Below the pieces are notes generated by a model, which ran no database searches, was not told the origin of the DNA, and was given only the letters and a program-made list of their open reading frames with translations. 64,000 nucleotides of DNA from Botrytis cinerea B05.10 (lineage: Eukaryota; Ascomycota; Leotiomycetes; Helotiales; Sclerotiniaceae), in the NCBI RefSeq assembly GCF_000143535.2, contig NC_037320.1, forward strand, positions 1,426,001 through 1,490,000, in the 5' to 3' direction. The position numbers and the translations under genes are program-made. Positions within the stretch are counted from its first letter, which is position 1. Every line of letters starts with the position of its first letter. Shown here one piece after another: positions 21,599 to 31,940 of the stretch.

Positions 21599-23905
21599 TT
21601 ATCTTTCATATCCAACAGGAGGAGCTGGTAAACCCGTGGAGTATGGATTTCCATCATAGTAACGAGGACCCGAATTGTAGCGACGATCATCATATCGATC
21701 ATCGTAACGACTGTCATAAGAGGGAGAATAAGTGTCGCGAGAATCTTCTCTTTGTCTTCTGTCACCATTCTCCAAATGTTTCTTTTGTCTTTCGAGACGT
21801 TTCTTATGACGCTCACCCTTTTTCTCTCGGAATTCTCTACATTCGTGTCGTATCTCATTTGCCTCCTTGATTTCCGAGATGGCTCCTTTAATACCGAGTG
21901 CTGCAATGCCAACAGATGCTGCATCTTGTAATGCTGCCTTTGCTTTAAGCTTCCTTGCCTCCTCCGGGGTCATTTCTCCTTCTTTAACAGCCTTGTGTCG
22001 CGCATCACGTGCCTCCATACTTGCGTAGACATTATGTGCGGCATGTATCGTGGCAACAGTTGCCAAACCGGCTGTAATAAGTTGCTTACCTTTCATCTTT
22101 TTAACCCTCCTCTCATCCTCTGATGACGAAATCAATGAATCGTCGCTATCATATCCATTCTTTCCCTTGCTTCTCTGTCCATCCCTTGCCCTAGCACCTC
22201 CACGACTATCTACACTGCCACGAGATTCGGCATGACGTGGATTACCATACACGTCGCCTCTTGAGTTCTTAGAGCGTCTTGGACGTTCTTCGTAAGAATC
22301 ATAGTCATCGTAGTTATCACGGTTGCGGCTACGGCTACGATCGCGGCTACGACCGACTTCATTGGCAGCAGCTCCGGCTCCAGCTCCAATACCAAGAGCA
22401 GCCAAACCCTTTCTTGCCATTGAGCTGACACTCTTGCTTCTGCTACGCTTGCTACGGTCTGGCGATGGGCTGCGGCTGTAATCATCTCTGCGTCCCCGAG
22501 ATTGAGAACGAGCTCTGGATCGAGATTGGGAACGAGCCCTGGAACGAGATCGGGAACGATCAAGCAATTTCTTGCCAGCGATAGCTCCAAGACCTGCAGT
22601 TGCAAGAGCAGCGAGACCGGTTCCCCCACCACCTCCTCCACCTCGGGAAGAAGAGCGTGCTCGAGATCTGGATCGAGAGCGTCCAGTGACAGGATCTTCT
22701 TCGACCTCCTTTCGTGATCCGTTAATAGCACGATTTCCAACGAGACCTCCAACAACTGCCTCAAGAATATGACGCTTGCTCTTCTTGTCAGCATCTCTGT
22801 CGATAGCCGCATCAATACCACCAGCTCCGATGGCTGCAGTAAGGATACGCTTTCCCTTCTCACCACCCCAAGCTCCGGGCTCGTTTCGGACTCGGAATGC
22901 TTCGGCAGCACCCGCTAAAAGAGCAGCCTTGGCGGCTTGTTGATATTTGGCAGTACCCTCACCTGATCTGGACTTTGATCTGCTTCTCTTGGAGCTCGAT
23001 TCCTCATAATAGCTATCTCCGCTACCTCTGCGGCCTCGATGGTGTTCAGCACCCTTGGCGGCAGCTCCTAAACCTGCGAGAGCCATAGCGCCCTCAACAA
23101 TTGACTTGCGGCGACCCTTCTTCTTCTCGGGTTTGATCTCCTCATCTTCGGAGTAATAAGATTCTTGAACTTCACCATTTCGATCTCTGTGAGCAGCGTA
23201 TTTCTTAACTTTCTTTTCCTTATTTCCATGTTTATCGTAAAGTTCTGTTCCCTCGTATGCGGCAAAAGCCCCGGCAGCTCCGACCATAGCAGACGCTATT
23301 GGGTTTCGCTCGACTGGTCTACCCTCGGCCGATCTTCGATCCCATAATTCCTTTGCTCCAACCGCTAAAGCAGCTCCCCCAACGGCGGCAACAATTTTTT
23401 GATTTCGTGAAAGCGATCGTTTATGTTCGACTTTTGTATCTTCGTAATAATCACTTTGTCGATCGAGATCTTGGAAAGAGCGTCGTGGATCGCCTCTGCT
23501 ATCGTCGAGGTATTCTCCATAGCGGCCATCACGCCCCACGGAACGAGAGCGGCGGGCCGGCGCACCGTACCTAGACTCACGGACGGTCGTTCGTTGGTCT
23601 ACATAGGCACCACCTGCTGGTGGAGGAAAATCTCTTCTCACCTCTTCGATTGACAAATTGCTATCTTCACGACGAGGTTGACGTACGAGTTCTCTCGTTT
23701 GAATCACTTCTCTTTCTCTCTCTCTAATCGGAGCGTCGGGAGCATGAGTTACTGCAGGAGCGGCTGAGCGAACATACGTTTCTTGAGTTTCGACGTAACG
23801 TGGCTCGTCAGCATATCTTGGTTCGCGATCATGTTTTCGATGACGGTGGGAATGGTGTCGGCGTGGTTCCTCGACCGTCTCATACTCATAATCGTAGGAA
23901 GTCAT
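21599..23905 (-). CDS. DUF3824-type protein with repeated Gly/Ala zipper helices and RS stretches
   Basis: Single exon of 768 residues starting at the ATG giving MTSYDYEYETVEEP. Function is unknown. Residues 1-165 are charged and disordered, with His/Arg clusters. From about 168 there are some ten hydrophobic Gly/Ala modules, for example IVAAVGGAALAVGAKELWDR (171-190), ASAMVGAAGAFAAYEGTELY (204-223), EGAMALAGLGAAAKGAE (271-287), TGLAALATAGLGAIAGKKLL (429-448) and LAALGIGAGAGAAANEVG (501-518). They are separated by basic, Arg-Ser-rich linkers (407-422, 450-472, 479-495, 518-530). A longer helical, charged segment covers 605-715, and the C-terminus is Tyr/Arg/Asp-rich. The alternation suggests a self-associating or membrane-interacting scaffold; that is inference. 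DUF3824 is assigned from memory of such proteins. Confidence 0.8.
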   Translation of the reverse strand: MTSYDYEYETVEEPRRHHSHRHRKHDREPRYADEPRYVETQETYVRSAAPAVTHAPDAPIREREREVIQTRELVRQPRREDSNLSIEEVRRDFPPPAGGAYVDQRTTVRESRYGAPARRSRSVGRDGRYGEYLDDSRGDPRRSFQDLDRQSDYYEDTKVEHKRSLSRNQKIVAAVGGAALAVGAKELWDRRSAEGRPVERNPIASAMVGAAGAFAAYEGTELYDKHGNKEKKVKKYAAHRDRNGEVQESYYSEDEEIKPEKKKGRRKSIVEGAMALAGLGAAAKGAEHHRGRRGSGDSYYEESSSKRSRSKSRSGEGTAKYQQAAKAALLAGAAEAFRVRNEPGAWGGEKGKRILTAAIGAGGIDAAIDRDADKKSKRHILEAVVGGLVGNRAINGSRKEVEEDPVTGRSRSRSRARSSSRGGGGGGGTGLAALATAGLGAIAGKKLLDRSRSRSRARSQSRSRARSQSRGRRDDYSRSPSPDRSKRSRSKSVSSMARKGLAALGIGAGAGAAANEVGRSRDRSRSRNRDNYDDYDSYEERPRRSKNSRGDVYGNPRHAESRGSVDSRGGARARDGQRSKGKNGYDSDDSLISSSEDERRVKKMKGKQLITAGLATVATIHAAHNVYASMEARDARHKAVKEGEMTPEEARKLKAKAALQDAASVGIAALGIKGAISEIKEANEIRHECREFREKKGERHKKRLERQKKHLENGDRRQREDSRDTYSPSYDSRYDDRYDDRRYNSGPRYYDGNPYSTGLPAPPVGYER

Positions 23906-25205
23906 GGCTGATAATTGATGGCGGGGTTATTCTCGATTTGCGACCGGAAAGTGCTTTGCTGCCTGTTGGCTTCCGAGAAAAGTTGCGCGGACAGCACTAA
24001 TAATTAATCAGGCGGTATGATTTTGATTCCAATACGCTTGCTGTTCTGGACTCTTTGGAAATTATCTGAGTCCGCAGCAGACGATGCAAATAATTGTTGT
24101 TGTGTTGTGTTTTGTTTTGTTTTGTTGTGTTTTGGTGTGAGCGTGGTGATGGAATAAATCAAATCACAACAGTCATCCCCCAAAAGCAAGGGCAGTGTCG
24201 TAATATGACGAGTGAGGGGAAAAAACGAACCAAGAAGTGAATGTCGGTGAGATGTGCAATGCTGGGTAGCTACAGGGCCAGACAGATACTAAAAACGAAA
24301 AGTGACCAAAGTTACAACATGGGCAGCGCTTGAATACGTTACGAAGGAGGTGGCTGGAGATGGGAATCAAATAGAAAGACAGTGAACGACCTTGCTTTGG
24401 GCGGTTCTATCGGATATGTATGATTACGAGTTTTGTATGAACCATATGATTTCCAGCTCGCAGGCATGAATCCATGTGCATCCATGTGCACCCGCATACA
24501 TGATAGGGATATATTTGACCAACTCTCCACAATTTGGGGGAATTCTCTCTTCTCTCTTCTCTCATTTGGCGCGCGGTTGAATTCCTGAATGCTTCGTACA
24601 GTCAACATCTTCTAATAAAGAGCTAACGCACCGACAAAGTCACTAGCCAGGTACTCTATGAACCTTTTTTTAAGGGACTTCCGGGGATTTGCCTGGTCTT
24701 GAATGGCTCTGCTGGCTGCCTGTAGCAACAAAAGCGGAAGATGTTCCAAGTTTGATGCAGGATGATGATGGATTCAATAGCATGGCTCGCATGGATCGCG
24801 TTGTGCTATCACCAACCGGAAATGAATGCCATGCTTGCTTGCTGCTTTGCTTGCTGTCTGAGATCTTACCAACCGACCAATTCATGGGAAGATCGCTCCA
24901 TCCACCACTTAATCTGTTCCAACCTTCTAGAATCTCGAATCTCGAATCTCTGTCAAATACATACACGGCAACCCAACAGACTCCCAATGCTCCACGGCAG
25001 TCCCATATGGGGAGTAATTTCCGTCTGTGGAAGGCATGTTTGAAACCTTTTTTCGAGGATATACTTGAGAGCGTGAGGGTGACGAGCTTATCAGCCGTAA
25101 TATTGGCGGGGTACTTTTAAACGTTATCGTCATTGGGTATCTTCGGGCACGGCGCGCCCAATCGGTTAGTAACAGGATTCCTCTCTTTCACATTGTATCG
25201 TTCAT

Positions 25206-25241
25206 TGCACATTGCACATCGCACATCGCACATCGCACCAT
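25206..25241. repeat. Short tandem repeat of GCACATC
   Basis: Several imperfect 7-base units of the type GCACATC/GCACATT in a row. The unit overlaps the core of the dispersed TTGCACATC motif further right. Confidence 0.75.
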
Positions 25242-27263
25242 CGTACTTGTTCCGAGACAATGCCATAATACTGTTCGGCGAGAGCGAAGAGAGGGAGTAA
25301 GCTGATGACCATCTTTTGTGGGAAATGCTTGAGCCGCAAGTACCGTACCGTATCGTGCGTGTGTATGTATGTGTGTATGTATGTCTTCAATTTGATGTAC
25401 ATACTGCCAGGCAGGGTTGCTCAACTGCGCCCCGTGGGATGAGATGGAGGGGCTGAGATCTGGTGTTAGCTTTGCGGCAAAAATTGTGTCACGAGAACAA
25501 ATCATGGACAAGCCAATAATAAGACCTTCTGCTCTTCCCAACCAAATAAAACATCAGCTTCGTGGCGAAAATGTTAATAGCTATCTAGGGAGAAATACCT
25601 AGCAATCAGCAGGAAAGCTGAATCCCTTGTCACACCTTTCCAAAAATTTCATAAGGCTGTTGTTTTCCGGGATATCCTTCATTATGGTGATGAGCTGTTC
25701 GACGGAAGTTTTTCACAACTCGAACCTCCAAGAAATATGATGTCATCGGTTTTGTAACTCCACTTTGCGTACTGTTTCTACAATGTATTGATACTGTCTA
25801 CTCCGTACCCGGGCATGTATTGATACTCGGAAATTCCTTGCTGACCTTAGCCTGACTGTATGTGCATGACACTTTACTATACACCCACGGTACGGGAAAG
25901 AATTTGGGCTCGGTCTTGCCCGCCCCCCTTTATTTGATTCTGGGGGAATTTGCTTAGAAGTCAGAAATGAGTAGCTAGAAGCTAGAGGCTAGAGGCTAGA
26001 ACGCCATTAACCTTAAGGTAAGGCTCGGAAAGGCCCGAATCATGAGATCAAAATCCAAACTGTATGAGTGATAGTCTACGGTGTAGTTTGTAGTGATCAT
26101 TAGTCAAATGATGCTTGTTTTATTAGATCTGGAACTTTCCCGCATCATTTTCTTCTTCTTCTCTGCCAACTTTACGAAGTATGCATCCCCGCGGGTGGCT
26201 GTGGCTGTGGCTGTGTCGGAGTTCTGGCATTGAGGCTTGTACTTTCTGTCGCTAACGAAGATTCCTTCATAACCCCTGTAGCATCACCACACCCAACATC
26301 CAACACTCAACACTCAACACTCAAATGAAATCTCTATCCACATACAAAACTATATCTGAATTTTTTGAATATTAAATTCCATAATGTGTCCAGACTTGCA
26401 AGAGACTGTAGTATGTCGAGTTAAGTAAAAAGGGGGCTTATCAAACGAAGGATTGGGCACCATGTGCCGAAGTTATATGTCTTAACTTTTCCTCCCATGA
26501 CTATTTGAATTTTGCAACTGCTTCCTACCCATCAATCTTTGAAATAAAATGGGGATGGTTCCTTGGAACAAATGTACCTCCCAAGTCTTGCTGAATACGT
26601 TCTGTCCAAATCGAAAGGTGGTTATCAAAGCACTTATAGAAAATGTACTGTATTTCAGTTTGTCGCGAGAGAAGATCCACGCGGAATACTTCGAAAAAAG
26701 AGTCCGCGCGATTCGTCTCCATTCATGGCCACCGAGATATCATGGACAGACACTGAAAGTATTATATCTACTTGGATCAGTCTACAACCCGTGAAAGGGA
26801 AGAAGAGAGTAGCAATCTCTATGGTCGAATAGTAATACCCCTTTCCTAAGTCCCAGCATAATCTTTACATCTTGGAAAGAAGACACGACTAGCCAGGAAG
26901 GATTTAGAACCAAAAAGGTTTGATAATAGGACCAGAATTCAAATGAAAGTACTATCGTTTGTTTGTTTGTTAGCCAGTCAGTCTCGGACTGGAAAAAGTT
27001 GTAACATCCCAAGATCTAGTAGATCCCCGGTCTCGCAACTAGATGAGGTCATGCGACGATAGCTAGCGCATCAAAGCATAACAGGAAGCCCATTGCTACA
27101 ATAACCACATCGTTCAATTCTCTCTCAAATCGTTTTCATCAAGAAGCGCAATTAGAAAGGCCCTTCCGCCCCAGCCAGAATTCTACCGGTCACCTATCAC
27201 TCTCGTCCCAAATTATCATACTCACGTGCTATACACGTGCGTGCCCTCTCCGACATCAAAAAG

Positions 27264-27279
27264 TTTTGTTGCACATCTG
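27264..27279 (+). repeat. Dispersed motif copy 1, TTTTGTTGCACATCTG
   Basis: Exact 16-base match to the copy at 27995. No function is known to me. Confidence 0.75.
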
Positions 27280-27608
27280 GAGGCCTTGCTCACTTTTGCA
27301 ATTGAGAAGATTTTCTAATTCCGGACATGGAATTGAGCCCTGCATGTTTGGAGATCTCAAATTCATAATTTCGGGGGGGTTGAAAGAGAAAGGGGGCTCG
27401 TCGTTTTTGGTGATTTTGGTCGTTTTTGTCTTTGTGTACTTTGACTTTTTTCGCGCTAGAATGACCTTGATAGATGGGGGAATTCACTATTGAGAGCTCT
27501 CGTCGGATGTGGGAAGTGAAGTTGTAGGACTCGGGCAGTAACCTAGATTGTGGGCGGTACGGATGGACGGCAAATGAGTGAGTCTTGACTCAAGACTCTT
27601 GGGAAGAC

Positions 27609-27623
27609 TTTGTTGCACGTCTG
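27609..27623 (+). repeat. Dispersed motif copy 2, TTTGTTGCACGTCTG
   Basis: Matches the family with one substitution (ACGTC for ACATC). Confidence 0.65.
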
Positions 27624-27994
27624 AAGTTTTCAATTCAATATACCCGTCCATCTCTTGGTCAAGCTTCGTGTAAAAGATGACGGTGGGTGATTGGAGTTTA
27701 GATTGCGCAACTAATAAGGTGCTTATGATAGGTATGTTGCGATCGTTCATCTACTGGTATATTTCTTGGTATTTGCGATGAGTGTTCTATGTGAAGTGAA
27801 GTATGGGAATGATCTATATACACCTAGTATCTTACTCTAGAAATCCTTTGTGCTTAGAACATATCATTAGATAAAGGATGATGCCGCGAGTGCTTGCGCT
27901 TTCGTTGCTACATCGTTACCATATCATCTCATCCATTCCAAACTTCTCATCCCATCTCACCCTTTGCAATTCACTCAACTATGCATCATATCTC

Positions 27995-28010
27995 TTTTGT
28001 TGCACATCTG
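27995..28010 (+). repeat. Dispersed motif copy 3, TTTTGTTGCACATCTG
   Basis: Identical to copy 1 over 16 bases; the next two bases (AA) are shared with copy 2. Confidence 0.75.
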
Positions 28011-28295
28011 AAATTCCCATCGCAATGCGATCACTCATCTAGTAGTCCAAATCTCAGTTTCAACCTCCGCGCTCCATCCACTAGCTTCCCGTAGGGCTCC
28101 CTCAGCTACCACTAGCCCACAATACCTCAGCCTTATAAGATTTTCCCAGATTCCCGAAGATATCAAAGAGCCAATGACCTTCCGATCGCAAAGCTCAGGC
28201 CCCTTTGCGCGCGATCGCAATTCCTGAGAGACTATAATAGCCACTTACTTTTTGCGCTCTTTCCTATTCGGGCCCTAAAACTTTTCTCTTTTTAG

Positions 28296-28310
28296 AGATG
28301 TGCAACAAAA
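28296..28310 (-). repeat. Dispersed motif copy 4, inverted
   Basis: Reads AGATGTGCAACAAAA on the + strand, i.e. TTTTGTTGCACATCT on the minus strand. Exact 15-base match to copies 1 and 3. Confidence 0.75.
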
Positions 28311-28761
28311 GATTTGGAGGTTTGGGGAATGTTTGAGATTGGCCAGTGGCTCACTTGGACCAAGCGTAGGGCTGCGATGGCAAGCGGCTGCTGGGTATTC
28401 ACTTTGTTTCGGGGCGTGTGGGAAGCTGAGGAGGTTTCTTCATGGTAAATTTTATCTGGTCTTGTCTCTTTGTCTGCGAATTTGAACAGCTTCGTATTTG
28501 TTCCTGAGAGGGAGAATCGATGGTTTGAATCTTGTGGTCAAAGTGTGAATGGAGGGTGGTGTCCGTCTGATGAAGTCTCCAACAAAGGAAAATCAAATGT
28601 GTATGTTGTTGCTGGCGCCTATCTCATCTCATCTTTTGATCTTATCTTCATCCTTGTTTTCTACTCATTCATTTACTTGCCATTTTTTGTCTTATCTCGT
28701 CTTATCTGCTCAATTCTTCTAGAAACTTTGCTTCGCTAGTGGCTACTGAATTTAAAGAAAG

Positions 28762-28775
28762 TTTTGTTGCACATC
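28762..28775 (+). repeat. Dispersed motif copy 5, TTTTGTTGCACATC
   Basis: Exact 14-base match; continues GCAC, as in the tandem block at 25212. Inverted relative to copy 4. Confidence 0.75.
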
Positions 28776-29310
28776 GCACTTTTCACCTTTCACTTTCATC
28801 TTTGTTTTGCAGAGTAGATTTCTGCACGTTGGACTATTGTGATGTCTTTGAGTAGATGGAAAGGAGGTTAGATATCAAGTCTTTTGGGTAATTGAAGAAC
28901 ATCAATAGAGACCGGGTGGTTGCTTGTCTTGATATTTCATCCCAAGATTGGGGCTGTGGTTTTCGTGCTTGGATCATACCAAATTTAGTTGTGAAAGTTA
29001 TCTTAATTAATAGTCTTGTGACATGTATGAAGTCTTCAAAAGACGCTTGGAACTTATGGTGTTGTTTTGATTTCGATTTTGGATATGAAATTGTGCGCTT
29101 CATGGTTGTTTGTGAACTTTTGAAGGTTTGAAGTTTTGAGGTTTGGTTCATGAATAATTCGATGCCATGAACAATAAAATGATGGCAGCATAATTCATGA
29201 CTGTTCACTAATTTTAGAAATGTATTTGGCGTTGAAGTAATCAGTATTACTACAGCCACAAAATACTTCTCCTTCAAACGAATCGCCTGCGACCCATACT
29301 GATTAGTCCC

Positions 29311-30149
29311 TCAAATTGTCAACAAACTCAATCTCTTTCCAATCATATACAAGAACCACAACGCCTGGACCAAGCTCGACTCATCAGTTGGGTATCCAGT
29401 CAAGTTTTTCGCCGCAATGGCCAACACCCAATCTGAATACAGTGCTCCAAAGACCACACAAACCGGGATGGATGCTGTGTAGAAACCCATGAATCCCAAT
29501 AAACCCGAGTCAAAACGATCTCCTTTCTCACTCCCGAGAAGAAAGCACGCTGTAACTATACTGACAATACAACATGCAAGACTCACGCCCCCGAATACAG
29601 CAGTGACGATAAGCATTGTATTTGTAAAGTTCGTTGATGCGAGAGAGATGGTACCGGCTGTGCCGGCGATAACGCCAGGGAGATAGAGGAGTAACCACCA
29701 GGGCGAAGGGAAGATGGCTATGAAGCCCGAGGAGAGAGAGAGGGCCAGTTTCATCGCGGCTATGCTTTCGAATTGCCTAGAGAAAAGAAGGTTAGAATGA
29801 ATGCATGCAGGGATGCACAAAAAGTAACTCACCATGCGTGGCTACACGATACCATTGTTCTGATTGCAGGAGGCAGAGTCATGAGCAAATGCGCGACTGC
29901 GAGTACCTTATTCCACGTACTTTCTTCTTCCCGCTCTGCCCATGGCATACCAGGCCTTTTGTTAGAACACAGCATGATAATGGTATAATATGTTATGGCA
30001 TGAGAGAAGAACCCCCATCCGCCATATGGAAGAGAATAACATGAGGCTTCGGTACTGATTGTGTTACTTTTGGTATCATCTGCCAGGGCCGATGGTATAT
30101 ACAAGAAGAGAGAAAGATATATTTTTGGCAATCTCATCATGGAATTCAT
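29311..30149 (-). CDS. Small multi-pass membrane protein of unknown function
   Basis: Exons 29833-30149 and 29311-29776 (56-base intron, GTGAGT...CTCTAG) give 260 residues; the start at 30149 gives MNSMMRLPKIYL, and two later ATGs at 30140 and 30137 are equally possible. A hydrophobic leader (about residues 5-22, ending SALADD) looks like a cleavable signal peptide. At least five hydrophobic segments follow: one around the GWGFFSHAITYYTIIMLC stretch, one in the AVAHLLMTLPPAIRT stretch, and in exon 2 IAIFPSPWWLLLYLPGVIAG, TMLIVTAVFGGVSLACCIVS and FMGFYTASIPVCVVFGALY. No enzyme motif is visible. The ending LWFLYMIGKR resembles other fungal membrane proteins of this size, but I cannot name the family. 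Confidence 0.72.
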
Positions 30150-31326
30150 TTCAAGCAAAGGACACTTGGGCGAAAATATCTAAGAGTGTGAGACGAAATA
30201 CGTATCTTTATATTTATACAAATGTTAAGGTATATACATTCTCAAAATACAGTATTTGAGATCTCAATACTCACAGCCTCACTCATGGGTCGTGGAATAC
30301 CATTAATACGCAGCATCTATATCTTGTGACTATCTACAAAGAATCGATCTTTTCCCAGTTCGAGAACATTCAAAAGTAAATCAGCCAGAAGATTGGACAA
30401 AAGACCTCACACATAAAACATTTTAAGCCTCATGAGTTTGATAGATGACTCATGTTCATCGGTTTTCAATAATGAGGTTACATCGTTCGCATACAATTTG
30501 AGCAATTGGGGGCTGTAAGCGCTGTAGGCGCTTCGAAATTCACATGCGATATATTATGATGGGTTTGAAACTGATTACCGGTGCTGACTGCATGGTGGAT
30601 AATCGTCTTACTTCCAATCAGTATTGTTGGTGAGTTAGCGTTGTTGAGTTTCTGAGATGTGTCTGTTATCGCGTGCCCATGTATTCGTCTTGAAGAGCTT
30701 TCTTTATCGGGTTAAACAGTATAAATTGTGGAACCTGTAAGATAGAGTGGAAACCTATGTTCTTATCATCTTTCTTCTGGTACGTTGCGCCATTACATGT
30801 GGGAAAGAAAGATGGTGCTTAGCCACCACGATTGGATCATTGTGGGGGTTTATCAAAATGGCTGGGGGATTAAGTGAAGCAACTTGCTTATTGTATGGGC
30901 TGTGCGAGGGTAAGGCATTCTTGCCTCAAGCTTAAGTGATGATCGGCGAGGGTATTGTGTCATGATAACTTCATTATCATGACTTTGATGGTGAAGCAGA
31001 AGCTTCAATTTGATAACAATCCCAAGCTTTCGGATTCTACTTAGTACGGACATATTTGACCGAGCAGCGCATCCGGTACAAAATGGTGTGTCTATAACGA
31101 TGACTCGATGCTATAGAGAGCGCCTTCCTGTATTCTAAAGCCTTGTGGTCAATATCGCAAGGTGCAAACTTGGATTTCCCTGTTTGAAAGCCTGAAGGAA
31201 AGACGGTATTGTAAGATAATCATAAAATAAAGGTAACGTCCACAATACATCAGGCAAGCGTAAAAATCATTATCGTCGCAGATCAAATGCTTTCAGATAC
31301 TCAAATACTACAATCCTATCATCTCT
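30150..31326. other. Intergenic between two minus-strand genes
   Basis: No gene is seen. It contains the promoter of the membrane-protein gene and, near its middle, a 10-base perfect inverted repeat with a 5-base spacer (30959-30983). Confidence 0.5.
30959..30983. repeat. Perfect inverted repeat GTCATGATAA / TTATCATGAC
   Basis: Two 10-base arms with a CTTCA spacer. Lies 344 bases past the stop of the GFA gene and about 810 bases upstream of the membrane-protein start. Could be a hairpin in an RNA or a dimeric protein-binding site. Confidence 0.7.
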
Positions 31327-31940
31327 TCACTCAACCCATACTCCCTTCTCCTTGTGCCACTCCTCAATACTAAACTCCCCATACCCTTCATAAACCTTCT
31401 TCTTTCCCTCCGGCCACCTAACATATTCCGGCTTACTATCCCCTTTCACACAAACCATTTCTTCCGCAACCGGCAGTTCCGTATCAATTGCGCTTGCAAA
31501 AGGATGAATTAGTTCCGGCCATGTTTTGTCCCAGAGCCAGAGCATCGATGCACACTCGCTACAGAAATTACGTTCGGATGTGCATTTTTTGGCGGTGGGT
31601 TTGCCGCGGTCAGCGGTTGCAGTGTATTTTCTAAAGAGTGTTAGGACAAGAAGAATAACTAACAGAGGGAAAGCGCAGAAGGCTGTACTTCACGTGTTCT
31701 TTGCCCTTGGTAATCTCGAGGGTAGAGGCTATGCCGCCTAGATTAACGCATCCACCATAACCCCCACATTTGCGACAGATGGAACAAGCGCAGACTTGGT
31801 ATGGAACGGGAGTCTGAGATTGGAGAGAGAATTCCACAAGGCCGCATTGGCAGCTTCCTTCTAGTTTCCTGGGATAGATATTAGCACCGTCATTTAGAGT
31901 TTTGGAGAGATGTGAGTTGGATGGGGACCTGCATTGGCAT
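31327..31940 (-). CDS. GFA/CENP-V-fold zinc protein (glutathione-dependent formaldehyde-activating-like)
   Basis: Members of this fold bind zinc through Cys clusters; some bind glutathione, and the substrate of this one is unknown. Secure exons are 31689-31868 and 31327-31630 (58-base intron whose donor is GTACAG). They encode GSCQCGLVEF, the Cys cluster CACSICRKCGGYGGC and FCSECASMLWLWD, the three Cys motifs of the family. The start is uncertain: no GT donor joins the nearest upstream ATG in frame. A GC-AG intron at 31869-31932 would give MPMKLEGSCQCG and a 163-residue protein, close to the usual length; its donor AAT|GCAGGT is weak. Faces COX19 across only 275 bases. Confidence 0.78.

Larger units (their letters stand above)
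23906..29310. other. Gene-poor region (5.4 kb) with repeated TTGCACATC motifs
   Basis: No gene is supported. The left side is the promoter of the minus-strand DUF3824 gene, with a GTTTT-rich stretch at about 24090-24140. Short direct repeats occur at 24470-24490, 25206-25241, 25365-25385, 25970-26000 and 26290-26325. A recurring TTTTGTTGCACATC motif fills 27.2-28.8 kb (separate entries). Open frames near 26549-26832 and 28470-28739 lack domains. The right end is the 3' flank of the membrane-protein gene. Confidence 0.5.

Noticed and set aside
22210..22911. A 233-residue open frame inside the DUF3824 gene
   Set aside because: It is a shadow in another frame caused by the biased Arg-Ser and Gly-Ala codons of the real gene.
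25206..25241. CRISPR-like array
   Set aside because: Units are 7 bases and contiguous with no spacers; a eukaryotic simple repeat.
26549..26832. Two overlapping + strand open frames (81 and 89 residues)
   Set aside because: No domain or splice partner; the two frames compete with each other.
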